The position numbers and the translations under genes were made by a program. From Lineus longissimus (Eukaryota; Nemertea; Pilidiophora; Heteronemertea; Lineidae), in NCBI RefSeq assembly GCF_910592395.1, contig NC_088311.1:15690501-15754500 (forward strand): DNA of 64,000 nt, written 5' to 3'. The notes under the pieces were generated by a model that was not told the origin of the DNA, made no database searches, and saw nothing but the letters and a program-made list of their open reading frames with translations. Positions 54,015-64,000 of the stretch are shown one piece after another (positions within the stretch are counted from its first letter, which is position 1; each line of letters opens with the position of its first letter).

Positions 54015-54894
54015 AGAATGGTATATTTAGTTGGCTGTTGTATTTGGGCCCAGCTAATCCTGCCTCTTCATTATGTAACGGGCACTTTTTAAAATGTCCA
54101 AAAACTAACTTTTGTATTTTATTTTATTTTCGTTCTTTTTCACAATGTATTGGTGAACTTTTATAGAAATTCCTGCTCAATTCTTAATTTTGAAGATCAG
54201 TTTCAGCTTGCTACAGGTTATTGTTTTTTTCACACAGGTGGTGACCTTTGAGACTCCCCACACGGTTACCAATGCAGTTAGTCAGGGTCTTTATGAATGG
54301 GGCCATTCAACACAATTGGTGGTTCAATTACAATTATAAACAGAGGGTTGTTCAAGGGCTGTCTGTTGCAACTGATTCCCAAACAAACCTAACATGCCAA
54401 TGATTCAACCGTATTTAAATTTTTGATGGCCACACAAAGTAGGAAGTGTTTACTTAGAAACCTACTGAATATAGTCATGGCCATAATAGGAAATATAATG
54501 CGAGTTAATGTTTCTGTAATTGCATGGTCCTTTGCCAACTCAAGCTCATACATTAAGGATTGGGAGTAATTATCAATGGTAATGGAAGAGATAAAAATCA
54601 TCACGTAAAGATCCTAAGTAAAAAATTTACATTTGTCACTATCGAACATATTCTATGGTATTGCAAGTGCCAAACATGATGGTCATAAAGCACAGTTCAT
54701 GGGCTTAAATGTGAATTTTTGAAAAGCCACATGAAATAAAAAAATGTGATTTTTGGACTTTTTTATCAATATCTGTTACATAATGAAGGTATTGAATTAG
54801 GTGCATCCAAATACAACATATATATGACCAACCAAATATATCATACTCTGCTGAAAACCGCATTCAAAATCTTTTTTTATCTCTGTGATATTTT
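54015..54894. other. No supported gene
   Basis: AT-rich stretch with no recognised ORF or repeat other than the TGCTGAAAACCGCATTC word near 54850. Confidence 0.45.
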
Positions 54895-55280
54895 TACAAG
54901 AGGCCCAAGGGCCTGGCGCTCAGCTGGATGATCTAGTAACATAGGACTGAGGGTGCAAAGCAGTAAATATTGACTTTATACTACTGTCTGAAGGTCAAGA
55001 GAACACGTTATACCACTAAAATTTCCAATGCAGAGCTGCCAGCTGGATGAAATATGACTGAACTAATCAGCCATGGTATGTAAATATTACAGGAGGCAAC
55101 GGAAGATATTCCAAGTTCAGTATGTTGTATCGGTAGCTTTACAGAAAAGAAGTGTCAGAGAGGATGAGACTTCTCCATGGACAACTGTGGTATGTCCAGG
55201 CTGGGTTGTACAGCACAAGGATACAAAATGCTGTCTGTAATTGAGAGGTATCCTGATTTAACAGAGGTCAAAATAAATAG
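54895..55280 (+). repeat. Dispersed repeat with GGCCC hairpin head, second copy
   Basis: ACAAGAGGCCCAAGGGCCTG followed by GCGCTCAGCTG matches the head at 21091. The body diverges quickly from the first copy. The downstream limit is undefined; the start of the 55.3-57.45 kb repeat region is a reasonable boundary. Confidence 0.6.
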
Positions 55281-55762
55281 AAACTAGAAATATATAACGC
55301 AATTGGGGCAAATTGCGAATGTATGCCCCTGCTCTGGTGTGTTCGGTGTGTTAATATGTTCATTGCGTGCGTTATTTAGCCTATAAATATGAAATTGTGG
55401 CTATAAGCGCACCTCGAATATAAGCGCAGTGCGCTTATAAGCGCATAAATACGATAATATCTTCTCTGTGGCTGTTTATGAAATTTTGTGGAGGCTCTCA
55501 AATAACATCCACAATAATATGGCTGTTGACTGGGCTAGTTGGTCTGACAATAGACATGCACGTGAACAGCAGAGGTTGGTTTTCCCATTTACTCACTACA
55601 GAGGTGAAGCGTGGTCTATACTATTTTCGCCGTTGTCATCTCCTTGATCTTTTAAGTTTTTGCCGTTTCCAAGGCGATTGCCTGCTAGCAATTTACACAG
55701 AAGATCAGTGGGCAAGCTGTTGACCCTGTTACTGGAACAGCATCAATTATGCGATCGCCTGG

Positions 55763-56058
55763 AATCAGTCACAGAATATCTGGTACTCAGGAAGTTAAAG
55801 ACTAGTCACTGCCGGGTAGCTAGTGCAATCTGCTAGAATCAGTCACAGAATATCCATTGCTTACATGCTAATGAATAACAACTGTCAGGCTATTTATCCC
55901 TTCTCCTGGTGTCAGTCACAGAATATCCAATGCTCGGATATCAATGAATAGGAATTGCCTAGCTATTTATCTCATCTCCTGATGTCTGTCACAGAATATC
56001 CAATGCTCGGATATCAATGAATAGCAACTGCGTGGCTATTTATCTCATCTCTTATCTT
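55763..56058. repeat. 73 bp tandem repeat, about four copies
   Basis: CAGTCACAGAATATC words start at 55766, 55840, 55913 and (as CTGTCACAG) 55986. Later units carry CAATGCTCGGATATCAATGA and CTATTTATCTCATCTC. The last two units are about 90% alike; the first is degenerate. Confidence 0.9.
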
Positions 56059-56072
56059 ATCTCATCTCAGCA

Positions 56073-57300
56073 AAAATCTAAGATGGCGGCTGGAGGCCAT
56101 TTTGGATTCTGGAATGCGCCCAAAATCGATAGAGAAACTCCCCTACTGAAGACCATTACACCACAAAAGTTTGAAGTGTGTCAAACCTCTAGTTCTTCAG
56201 TTAACAATCGGAATACCAAAATCTAAGTTGGCTGCTGGCAGCCATATTGGATTTTGGAACACGCCCAAAATTGATAGAGAGCATCCCCTGAATGACCATT
56301 GCACCACAAAAGTTTGAAGTGTGTCAAACCTCTAGTTCTTCAGTTAACAATCGGAATACCAAAATCTAAGTTGGCTGCTGGCAGCCATATTGAATTTTGG
56401 GTCAGGCCCAAAATCGACAGGGAACCTCCCCTACACAACCTCATCACACCACATAAGTTTCAGGTCTGTCACTCCACTTGGTTCTTGAGTTACAGGTCGG
56501 AATGCGAAAAACCAAGTCGGGCCTGGCAGCCATCTTGGATTTCAGATCGGGCCCAAAATGGATAGGGAACCTCCCCTACACTAGGTTATAACACCACATA
56601 AGTTTCAGGTCTGTCACTCACTCGGTTCTTAATTTACGGGGCGGAATACAAATCACCAAGTCGGGGACCTGGTGGCCATCTTTGATTTCGGGTCTGGCCC
56701 AAAATCGATAGGGAACCTCCCCTACCATAGACCATTATGCCACAAAAGTTTGAAGACTGTTGGACCTCCAGTTCTCCAGTTAACGAGCGGAATGCCAAAA
56801 TCTAAGATGGTGGCTGGCGGCCATCTTTGATTTTGGGTCGGGCCCAAAATCAATAGGGAACCTCCCCTACCATAGACCATTACGCCACAAAAGTTTGAAG
56901 ACTGTTGGACCTTTGGTTCTCTAGTAAACGAGCGGAATGCGAAAATCTAAGATGGTGGCTGGCGGCCATCTTTGATTTCGGGTCGGGCCCAAAATCGATA
57001 GGGAACCTCCCCTACCATAGACCATTACGCCACAAAAGTTTGAAGACTGTTGGACCTCTGGTTCTCCAGTTAACGCGCGGAATGCAAAAATCTAAGATGG
57101 TGGCTGGCGGCCATCTTTGATTTCGGGTCAGGCCCAAAATCGATAGGGAACCTCCCCTACCATAGATTATCACACCACAAAAGTTTGAAGACTATTGGAC
57201 CTCTGGTTCTCTAGTAAACGAGCGGAATGCGAAAATCTAAGATGGCGGCTGGCGGCCATATTGGATTTTGGAACGCGCCAAAAAACAATAGGGACCCTTT
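56073..57300. repeat. About 145 bp tandem repeat, about nine copies
   Basis: Units begin near AAATCTAAGATGG(C/T)GGCTGG at about 56075, 56218, 56361, 56505, 56650, 56796, 56942, 57088 and 57234. Each holds GGGCCCAAAATCGATAGGGA, ACCTCCCCTACCATAGACCA and CACAAAAGTTTGAAG. Neighbouring central units are the most similar, as expected for unequal exchange. Together with 55.3-56.06 kb and the hairpin at 57427-57450 it appears to form one larger composite repeat. Confidence 0.92.
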
Positions 57301-57426
57301 GACACACTAGGCCAACACCCCCTAAAAATTTCAAGTGAGCCGAGCAAGGGGTTCTTGAGTTATAGTCTGGAATTCAGTGCGGCGGACGCGGACGCGGCCG
57401 GCGGCCGGAAACCACCTAAGAACATA

Positions 57427-57450
57427 ATGCCCCCACTTCAGCGGGGGCAT
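57427..57450. repeat. Hairpin near the 3' end of the composite repeat
   Basis: ATGCCCCC, loop ACTTCAGC, GGGGGCAT: an 8 bp perfect stem. It follows a CGGACGCGGACGCGGCCGGC stretch at about 57384-57405. A GC-rich hairpin near the end recalls Helitron termini, but no CTRR end follows at the expected distance, so that assignment is not made. Confidence 0.75.
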
Positions 57451-57850
57451 AATGACCAGTTTGGGACTAACACCACTGTCTTTTTTTTAATAAGGTAGAG
57501 ATTACAGGAGTTAACAAAATTAATTTTATTGAGAGAAATTGACCTGTCCTGCAGGTGATTGGAATTTACAATACAAAGGGTCGTTTTTCATGACATTGTG
57601 CTCTACTGCGTATCCCTAGCGAGTCGATCGGGAACCAATCTATCCTTGGCACATACAAGTTCAAATTGGCTATATCTTGAATAGAATGAATTGTGATGAA
57701 AATGTAATGCAATAAAGGAGCACTGTCGAAGAGACAAATTAATCAAACCAATTGTCCACAGACTCGGACCCTGCAAAGGCGTCATGTATGTCAATATGCC
57801 TCGTTCCTTAGTCAGCAATATGCCCCTTTTTATACGGAGAAGAAGGAGTA
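57451..57850. other. No supported gene
   Basis: Spacer between the composite repeat and the next MITE. TA at 57849-57850 is the left target duplication of that element. Confidence 0.4.
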
Positions 57851-58391
57851 TGGGCGGTTATTTCCGCATAAATAGAGGTTGTCTCAAATAGACATTTTAT
57901 GTCGTGTTATGACTCGAATAGACGTTTGGTGGCGCTTTTCAAATAGACATACACTCAAATAGACGTTTGGTGGCGCTCGTATCTCAAATAAACATATATT
58001 GTCGTGTTTTCTGATTTGTGTGTATAACTCAAATAGACGTTTGGTGGCGCTTTTCAAATAGACATACACTCAAATAGACGTTTGGTGGCGCTCGTATCTC
58101 AAATAAACATATTGTCGTGTTTTCTGATTTTTGTGTATAACTCAAATAGACGTTTGGTGGCGCTTTTCAAATAGACATACACTCAAATAGAAGTTTGGTG
58201 GCGCTTTATTTGAGATACGAGCGCCACCAAATAGCTATTTGAGTGTATGTCTATTTGAGATACGACACAATATGTTTATTTCAGGTACGTCTCCGTTAAA
58301 ACGAGCGCCACCAAACGTCTATTCGCGAGTCATAACACGACATAAAATGTCTATTTGAGACAACCTCTATTTATGCGGAAATAACCGCCCA
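57851..58391. mobile_element. 541 bp MITE with TA duplication and internal motif array
   Basis: The ends TGGGCGGTTATTTCCGCATA and its complement are inverted over about 88 bp and flanked by TA (57849-57850 and 58392-58393). Inside, the word CAAATAGACGTTTGGTGGCG or its complement occurs at least seven times. It is arranged as about 120 bp tandem units (57945-58200) followed by inverted copies (58200-58325). TA duplication suggests an IS630-Tc1-mariner relative. No coding content is present. Confidence 0.88.
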
Positions 58392-58393
58392 TA

Positions 58394-61090
58394 AAGGAGA
58401 ACCCAGATAGGCATTCACATGTCGGCTTCCAAATGGCTCGAACCAACTGTACTATCACTACTATAACTTTAAAATGCGTGCTCCTCCTACATGTAGCAAT
58501 GTCTCGGCCAAAAAGGAACTTAGTCGACAGGCAAGCTAGAAGTTCAGCACCGTGAGCAGCTCCTTGGTAAGGCCATGTCAGGTTCCGCGCGCCTCTTCAG
58601 ATACATCAAGTATTGAAAGCTGTGGTGAGCACATAAAAAGACCATGGTCACCTTAATTTGAAAATCCCTTCATAATCAAGGGCTACCTCTGACTAAAACA
58701 GCACCCATAAACAATAGACACCAATTTGACCCCAGCTCCTAACTGCGAGAAAACCCAAGTCTAGCAACCACAAGTACCAAAAATACATTTTTCTTTACAT
58801 TTGAACTGCACACATGCGTTTCTTTACAATTTAATTTCCCGCAAAATCTCGAAAATCAGGTGACCTGCAATCGTGGATTGATAATAACATTAACCTGGGT
58901 TCAGCAGGTCAGCAGGTATACCGGCTGTTCCAATCATCCCCTTACAGCCAGCTGTTCAAAAGGTAATGTTATTCACCCCATAGGGAGTGCAAGTAATTGA
59001 TTAAGCCCCTGCATAACTTAACAGCAATGGCTTGGCCTCTGTGAGTGGTTAGGAGAATTGACAGTGTCCGATTAAAAATCCCTCACAACTGCTCCGCTGA
59101 AGTAAATTTTTGAATAGAACCAAGACGTTGCATCAGGGTAAGGTGTCACCACCATTCATGCAAAATTTCAAGGCGATCCAACGCCTCTAAGTGTGACTTT
59201 ATTCGTCCCCCTTCTAATATTATTATATAGAAGATTTAGACAGCGATGACGTCATTTCTGGTGATTCCCTACGTTGTCTAATGAGCGCTTTTTAAAGTGT
59301 GCCATTTGGCATACATTAGCATGCAATGTATTTTATCAGCGCTGCCAATTGCTGAACAGAATGCCGTAGCTCCGTCAATTTTGAATAAATTTTTATGGGA
59401 GTAACATTATTGTGTTGCTTAAAACGTCTTCTTTTTACTCATGTAAGAATCGTAGTACTAAAAACTAATATGCAAACAGAATCATGCCGATTCACTGCAC
59501 ATACTGTGGGAATTCTCCACTTCAAAATACATCGCGAACAGAGCGTGCACTTCCGATATCGTTTTCACAGAATTGAGGCCAAATTTTCAAGAACTAATTT
59601 CTGAAAGTATTCCCTTAAGACCTTATGACTACCCACTGAAAGGAACTAGTGATAATATCGCCTACTTGACTACTTTTTAGCAGAAAATTGGTTACTTGTT
59701 GCAAAATCAATCTTCCATCTTTAGACTGGTCACAGTGGGTATGCTGAAATATAGCCTGGTTCCGCCTTGGCCAATTCAATGCGCAGAATACAACTGCGCA
59801 GCTATACGTCATAACCCGGGCTTTTGAATCGTCAAAAAATCTGTCAAATGTGCCTGTAGCGCCAACTGGTGGTGAAAACTAAACTAATTCCATTACAAGT
59901 CAAAATGAAAAATTATCAAAAAATATTCGGCCAGATTTGAAAACAATATTTCCTCTGTGGACCGAGGTATATAGGAAAGAAGTTTAAACTTCCCGATGAC
60001 CTCATTCCCCGAATGTAGGTCGGATCGCGCTGATTTTTAGTAATACTGAGTTCCCCTTGGGCTATTCCCAATTTAGCAGCGTCAACAAAGTGCCTAGGTC
60101 TTACGGTTACAAAATGCCCAAAATTGACATGGAGGGATGGCAGGAAGGAAGGATGGCAGGAAGGACGGACACCATTCCCTTAGTAATATGACCAACTTCG
60201 CTGACTTTGTCAGCTGAGCTAAAAAAAACAGTGGGCATTAACTTTTTGGTAGGACTGTACTTCCTGGTTCGGTGAACAAGAGAAGTATTTAATGCAGAAG
60301 GTTCCAAGTTCAAACTTGCTATGAATATTTTACGAGAGCACGTCTGTGGGCCGTCTTATCAAGAATTTGCTGGTTGTGCAGTCACTTAATGAGGCTAGCC
60401 AGTGGGGTTATATCTTGTTCGAAGCGGCTTAATTATTTTACTCCCCGCGATAAGTTCTAATTTAACCCTAAATTGCCCAGCTTTCAGACATCTTTCAAAA
60501 ATCTGTAAGTAACTTAATAAATAAGCTACACTCACAAAACTTGTCTTATTTTGTGCTCAAAGTCTCTTTATTGTATCAATTGAACTTTGTTATGGAGTGG
60601 GAGACACGAAAACGCTGTCCTGCGAACAGGGGTATTCCCACAATTGTAGCCACATATAGTCAAATGTGGTCATATCTGGCAGTGATTTTCGTTAACACAA
60701 ATTTTAAATTACCCAAGGTAAAAAATGGCTGAGGTGAAGACCACCTGATGTATGCCACTGAAAACCGCTTTATTTTTTAAAGTGCTTTATTTTTGGGAAT
60801 AATTCGGATCTGCAAAAATATAATCATATAAGTAAATATATTTTTTATTCGAAAAATGTTACAAAATTCCGTTCTCACGCCAAAATTATATTTGTGAGAG
60901 AAAAATTGCAGAGGCTTCCACGATTGCAGAACTCTTCTGGCACAACCATTTTGCAGTCTACAGGACTACAAAATGTATGCCTTATATGGTGTATGACTGT
61001 CAGTGGAAGCATTTGTTAAACAGGTGCCATGTACAAAGCCAAACATTTTCCAAACCTGTATTTCATAACAAATTGAAACTACCCTAAAAC
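58394..61090. other. No supported gene; short dispersed repeats
   Basis: Holds the inverse-oriented copy of the 29634 repeat (about 59140-59215) beside ATATTATTATATAG, a TGACGTCA site at 59247-59254 and a GGATGGCAGGAAGGAAGGAT short tandem at about 60133-60165. The tandem is followed by a CTGACTTTGTCAGCTGAGC hairpin-like word at about 60200, the reverse end of a GACGGAC-type dispersed repeat. Open frames at 59395-59604 and 60541-60732 lack support. Confidence 0.45.
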
Positions 61091-61207
61091 CAGGTGCGGA
61101 TCCAGGGATAGGCGTGTGCCTTTTTGTAAATGACGATGCAGTTAGGCGCTGGTGTTTTTTATGCCAATTTTCCTATCTGCTTATGCGGTCTTCTGGATCC
61201 ACCCATG
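61091..61207. mobile_element. Possible miniature hAT-like element
   Basis: The left CAGGTGCGGATCCAGGGATA and the right CTGGATCCACCCATG (outward: CATGGGTGGATCCAG) are inverted and resemble the CAGGGGCGGATCCA hAT ends. There is no matching target duplication and only 117 bp, so this is tentative. Confidence 0.4.
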
Positions 61208-61399
61208 GATTTTTTTGTATGATTTTAGTACCTGAAAGGTAAATTGGTACAATATAACCCTCGTATACAATATTATAGCCTGTATAGTGTAGAAAGGAGC
61301 CAGTAGTCCACATCAATGCACATACATGTACATGATATAGAGGCTATCATTGTTCCAAGGCTATAACTGTACCACCCCCCTGCGAAATGAATTTTACCT

Positions 61400-61720
61400 T
61401 AGGTGGATTTTGTTGGAAATAGCTGGAATTTCCAGCTCTTGGCAGGAATAAGCTGACACTTTGAATTTAGAGAGTTTCATCGAAAAGTTATAGCTGGCAA
61501 AAGCTGACAAAAACTGGAACTTTATCCATGACGTGGAAATTCTTGGCATTTTCTGGAACTTTACTTTTCGTAAAAGTTCCAGCGCTGGAAATCTCTGTCA
61601 CTTTACTATGAGATTGTCAAAAGCTGGAATTAGCTGGAAATTTCAAATTCGATGTTTCTGACAATTGCTGGAAAAAGCTGGCATTTGCTGGCATTATGAA
61701 AATTGCTATTATGTTATGCA
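61400..61720. repeat. AGCTGG-rich diverged repeat
   Basis: About fifteen copies of AGCTGGAA/AGCTGACA/TTGCTGG-type words, including TTGGAAATAGCTGGAATT (about 61409). The complement of this word family, AATTTCCAGCTAATGTC and CCAGCTATTTCCAA, forms the satellite at 63.4-64 kb. The two regions are therefore related in opposite orientation. Confidence 0.7.
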
Positions 61721-62290
61721 ATTCTATCATGTGGTCTTATCACCTGACCTATCCCATGATGCATTACACCTCAGACAGGAACCAGTAGGTTTGAATTTTC
61801 AAGTCAAACAAAGAAATCATGTGGGAGCTCTTCTTATTTCTTGATTTTTACCCCGAATTCGATATCAAGATATCCAAAGTTTACACAAATTGAATTGGAA
61901 CACATAAGGATTCAAATGAATGCCAAAAGGGTAATCTGGACAGGCCTTGAGGTTGTTTTTTTAGCATATGAAGAAGCCTGAATCAGTGCATGTGCTGTAA
62001 GCATGTATTATTGTATGCATGATCGTGGACCTGGACAGTATCATAACTGTAAGATTTTGCATGGGAGATGTCCACAGCTCATGACTCATGTAAGTGATGG
62101 AGTCAATCAACAGTCGGCTTGCTCCATCGTTCTTTTCAAGGCCGTGCAGTGATGTTATTTGGACATCCATTTTGGACGTCAGTCCCCGTCTTTAACCCTG
62201 CCCTCCAGACATCAAAGTGACAGAGTGTGCTATGTGTGGTTAACATCATGTTGATGTCACGTCAGTTAAAACGGCACCTCTTTTTTATTT
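61721..62290. other. No supported gene
   Basis: No ORF with recognisable content. A TTAACATCATGTTGATGTCA imperfect palindrome lies at about 62240-62260. Confidence 0.4.
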
Positions 62291-62307
62291 GGCTCACCTT
62301 GTGAGCC
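62291..62307. repeat. GGCTCAC hairpin, head of dispersed repeat
   Basis: GGCTCAC, loop CTT, GTGAGCC. It is followed by TATGCGATGATGTGGAGTCC and then CATCGTCGGTGGCGG. It is the head of a GTGAGCC-type dispersed family related to the GCTCACC heads elsewhere in the window. The body continues to about 62,500. Confidence 0.65.
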
Positions 62308-62915
62308 TATGCGATGATGTGGAGTCCATCGTCGGTGGCGGCCGTATTGTTAGCGCGGCACGTTTCGTAAAGTCTGGACTTAAAATTGGTACACATATGT
62401 TCCATTGGGCCCTGGGGCAATTCACACCAATCTGGTCAATCCATGACCCTCAAACTTACGAGCCTAATATTACAATGTGAATACTTTGCACTATCTATAT
62501 TATTAAACAAGAGGCAAAATTTTCCTGTCAGTGATTGTCAATGACGTCATCGTATCAACTGATCACAATTAGCTAAGATGTAAATGACGTGCTGCCTCCA
62601 GGATTGATGGCTGATTAAAGGTTGCAGGTTGCAGCATTGAGCCCTGACGACGCCAGTCGGCATTGACGAGCACTCCAACCCAGGTCATGTGGCAACTTAA
62701 ACCATCTGCAATGGGGAAGTGTCGGCCCGGCAGAGGTGTCTGCAAGGAGCCTCTGAGTGAAGCAATAATCTTACGTTTTATATGATGGGCCTCTTATGCT
62801 TGTGTAAGTCCATTCAACACACACCAAGAATGATATTTACATTATACCAGTGTGACAAGATTGTGTCAGAAAACTAAGGGATTAGGTCAGTGGCATATGC
62901 TCAAAACTTGATAAT
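62308..62915. other. No supported gene
   Basis: Body of the GTGAGCC-headed repeat, then unique-looking DNA with a TGACGTCA at 62542-62549. No ORF is supported. Confidence 0.4.
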
Positions 62916-62919
62916 GTCA

Positions 62920-63240
62920 CAGCAATCATGTTTGCAAGTGACATAAATCACTTGTTTGCATAGATAATTTCAGGTGCCCGCAACAAGAACTGGTCATCCT
63001 AGCAACCTTTGTTTGAAGCAAAATCAACCTGCAACCTTTAATCATATTTCTGTGTGACAGAAATTGCTTGTTTGCAGTTATAATTGCAGATGCCATCAAA
63101 ATTGAATTAGAATTGGAAATTGCACGGCCAGGGATCAAGCAAAATCAACTGCAATCATGTTTGCATGTGAAAAATTGCCTGTCTGTGGTGATAATCGCAG
63201 GTGCGTGTGACAAGATTGCAATCAGCAAAGTCAAAACCAA
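62920..63240. repeat. Diverged tandem repeat, about 115 bp
   Basis: GCAATCATGTTTGCAAGTGA (62922), AATCATATTTCTGTGTGACA (about 63040) and GCAATCATGTTTGCATGTGA (63151) begin three units, each followed by TTG(C)CTTGTTTGCA or a variant and a T.ATAAT.GCAGGTGC word. Units are substantially diverged. Confidence 0.6.
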
Positions 63241-63379
63241 GCGATTATCGGTTTTACTCCACGACAAGAGATCTTCTTGTTGCATATCACAACGATTCTA
63301 ATCATAGTCACTGTTGAGTGACAAAAAATGCCTGTTAATTAGTGTGCAGCGCTCTGATCGATTCAAACGTAGAGCAGGT

Positions 63380-64000
63380 CACAGACACAATATTGAATTT
63401 CCAGCTAATGTCAACAAATGCCAGCTATTTCCAATATATGACAACCCTGACATTGGTAAATGAGCTCGAAGGTTTGGGTCCAGCCTGGTCGCATACTGAA
63501 TTCTTAATTTCCAGCTAATGTCAACAAATGTCAACTATTTCCAATAAATGACAGCAAATGACAATCCTGAGGATACAGTCGCATTCCTCGTTGCATGCTG
63601 AATTTGTAATTTCCAGCTAATGTCAACTAATGCCAGCTATTTCCAATAAATGACAGCCCTGACATTCCTTGTTGCATGCTGAATTTGTAATTTCCAGCTA
63701 ATGTCAACTAATGCCAGCTATTTCCAATAAATGACAGCCCTGACATTCCTCGTTGCATGCTGAATTTGTAATTTCCAGCTAATGTCAACTAATGCCAGCT
63801 ATTTCCAATAAATGACAGCCCCGACATTCCTCGTTGCATGCTGAATTTGTAATTTCCAGCTAATGTCAACTAATGCCAGCTATTTCCAATAAATGACAGC
63901 CCTGACATTCCTCGTTGCATGCTGAATTTGTAATTTCCAGCTAATGTCAACTAATGCCAGCTATTTCCAATAAATGACAGCCCTGACATTCCTCGTTGCA
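63380..64000. repeat. 81 bp satellite, continues past window end
   Basis: GAATTTGTAATTTCCAGC starts regular units at 63600, 63681, 63762, 63843 and 63924, exactly 81 bp apart. Units differ by only one or two bases. More diverged and interrupted units lie at about 63393-63600. The core reads CTAATGTCAACTAATGCCAG, then CTATTTCCAATAAATGACAG and CCCTGACATTCCTCGTTGCA. The array runs off the right edge, so its true length is unknown. Confidence 0.95.

Noticed and set aside
57427-57450. GC hairpin as a Helitron 3' end
   Set aside because: No CTRR terminus follows at the usual distance, and no 5' TC end or A/T target was identified.
1-64000. CRISPR arrays, operons, riboswitches or bacterial replication origins
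   Set aside because: The short arrays seen are eukaryotic tandem repeats without spacer structure, and the gene content is entirely eukaryotic transposon-like.

Overview
This 64 kb window reads as intergenic or intronic DNA from an animal nuclear genome, most likely a marine invertebrate. No bacterial-style operons or ribosome-binding sites are present, and base composition is AT-rich. The sequence is packed with animal-type transposons: APE-type LINEs, CR1/L2-like LINEs, a BEL/Pao LTR relic, and PIF/Harbinger, pogo, hAT and piggyBac-like DNA elements. Short GT..AG-bounded exon candidates also occur. The dispersed repeats headed by GGCC hairpins and GCTCACC, ending in GACGGAC strings and carrying TGACCT..AGGTCA words, are of a kind I associate with hemichordates, echinoderms and molluscs, but I cannot fix the species. 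No complete, confidently recognised host gene is present, and no tRNA or rRNA gene was seen.

Layout. 1-5.6 kb: a pogo-type MITE (1723-2775) and a 1.25 kb inverted-repeat element that encloses an intron-containing open frame. 5.65-9.52 kb: a decayed APE-type LINE split by a 710 bp Harbinger-type insertion with a TAA duplication. 9.57-11.0 kb: a terminal exon of a membrane protein (+) and, on the other strand, a broken gene of unknown family. 11.5-12.6 kb: a GC-richer segment with ambiguous reading frames. 13.0-15.6 kb: three fold-back elements, one carrying a Harbinger transposase fragment, with a hammerhead-ribozyme core among them. 15.8-16.3 kb: a CR1-like tail. 17.1-21.0 kb: a BEL/Pao gag-PR-RT-RH relic cut twice by the same 221 bp MITE. 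21-31 kb: mostly featureless, with a few exon candidates including a possible very short spliced gene. 31.8-34.2 kb: tandem and dispersed repeats.

34.27-35.88 kb: a nearly perfect 1.6 kb palindrome built from a short motif recurring about every 30 bp. 36.9-40.8 kb: two LINE relics, one with a PHD-finger ORF1. 42.9-46.6 kb: a TTAA MITE, a piggyBac-like element with an open frame, an RT fragment, a Myb/SANT-like ORF and a hAT element. 47.6-49.2 kb: a pogo/Tigger transposase relic, followed by a 0.5 kb inverted duplication. 51.5-53.1 kb: a CR1/L2-like LINE. 53.2-58.4 kb: small inverted-repeat elements and tandem arrays. 61.4-64 kb: an AGCTGG-rich repeat and an 81 bp satellite running off the window end.

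The genes do not form a pathway. The window records successive transposon insertions, several of them nested, with terminal repeats and target-site duplications that can be read directly. The most unusual signals are the hammerhead core at 14.68-14.77 kb, the motif-phased palindrome at 34.3-35.9 kb, the repeat-borne everted AGGTCA sites, and the unidentified broken gene at 9.74-11.04 kb.
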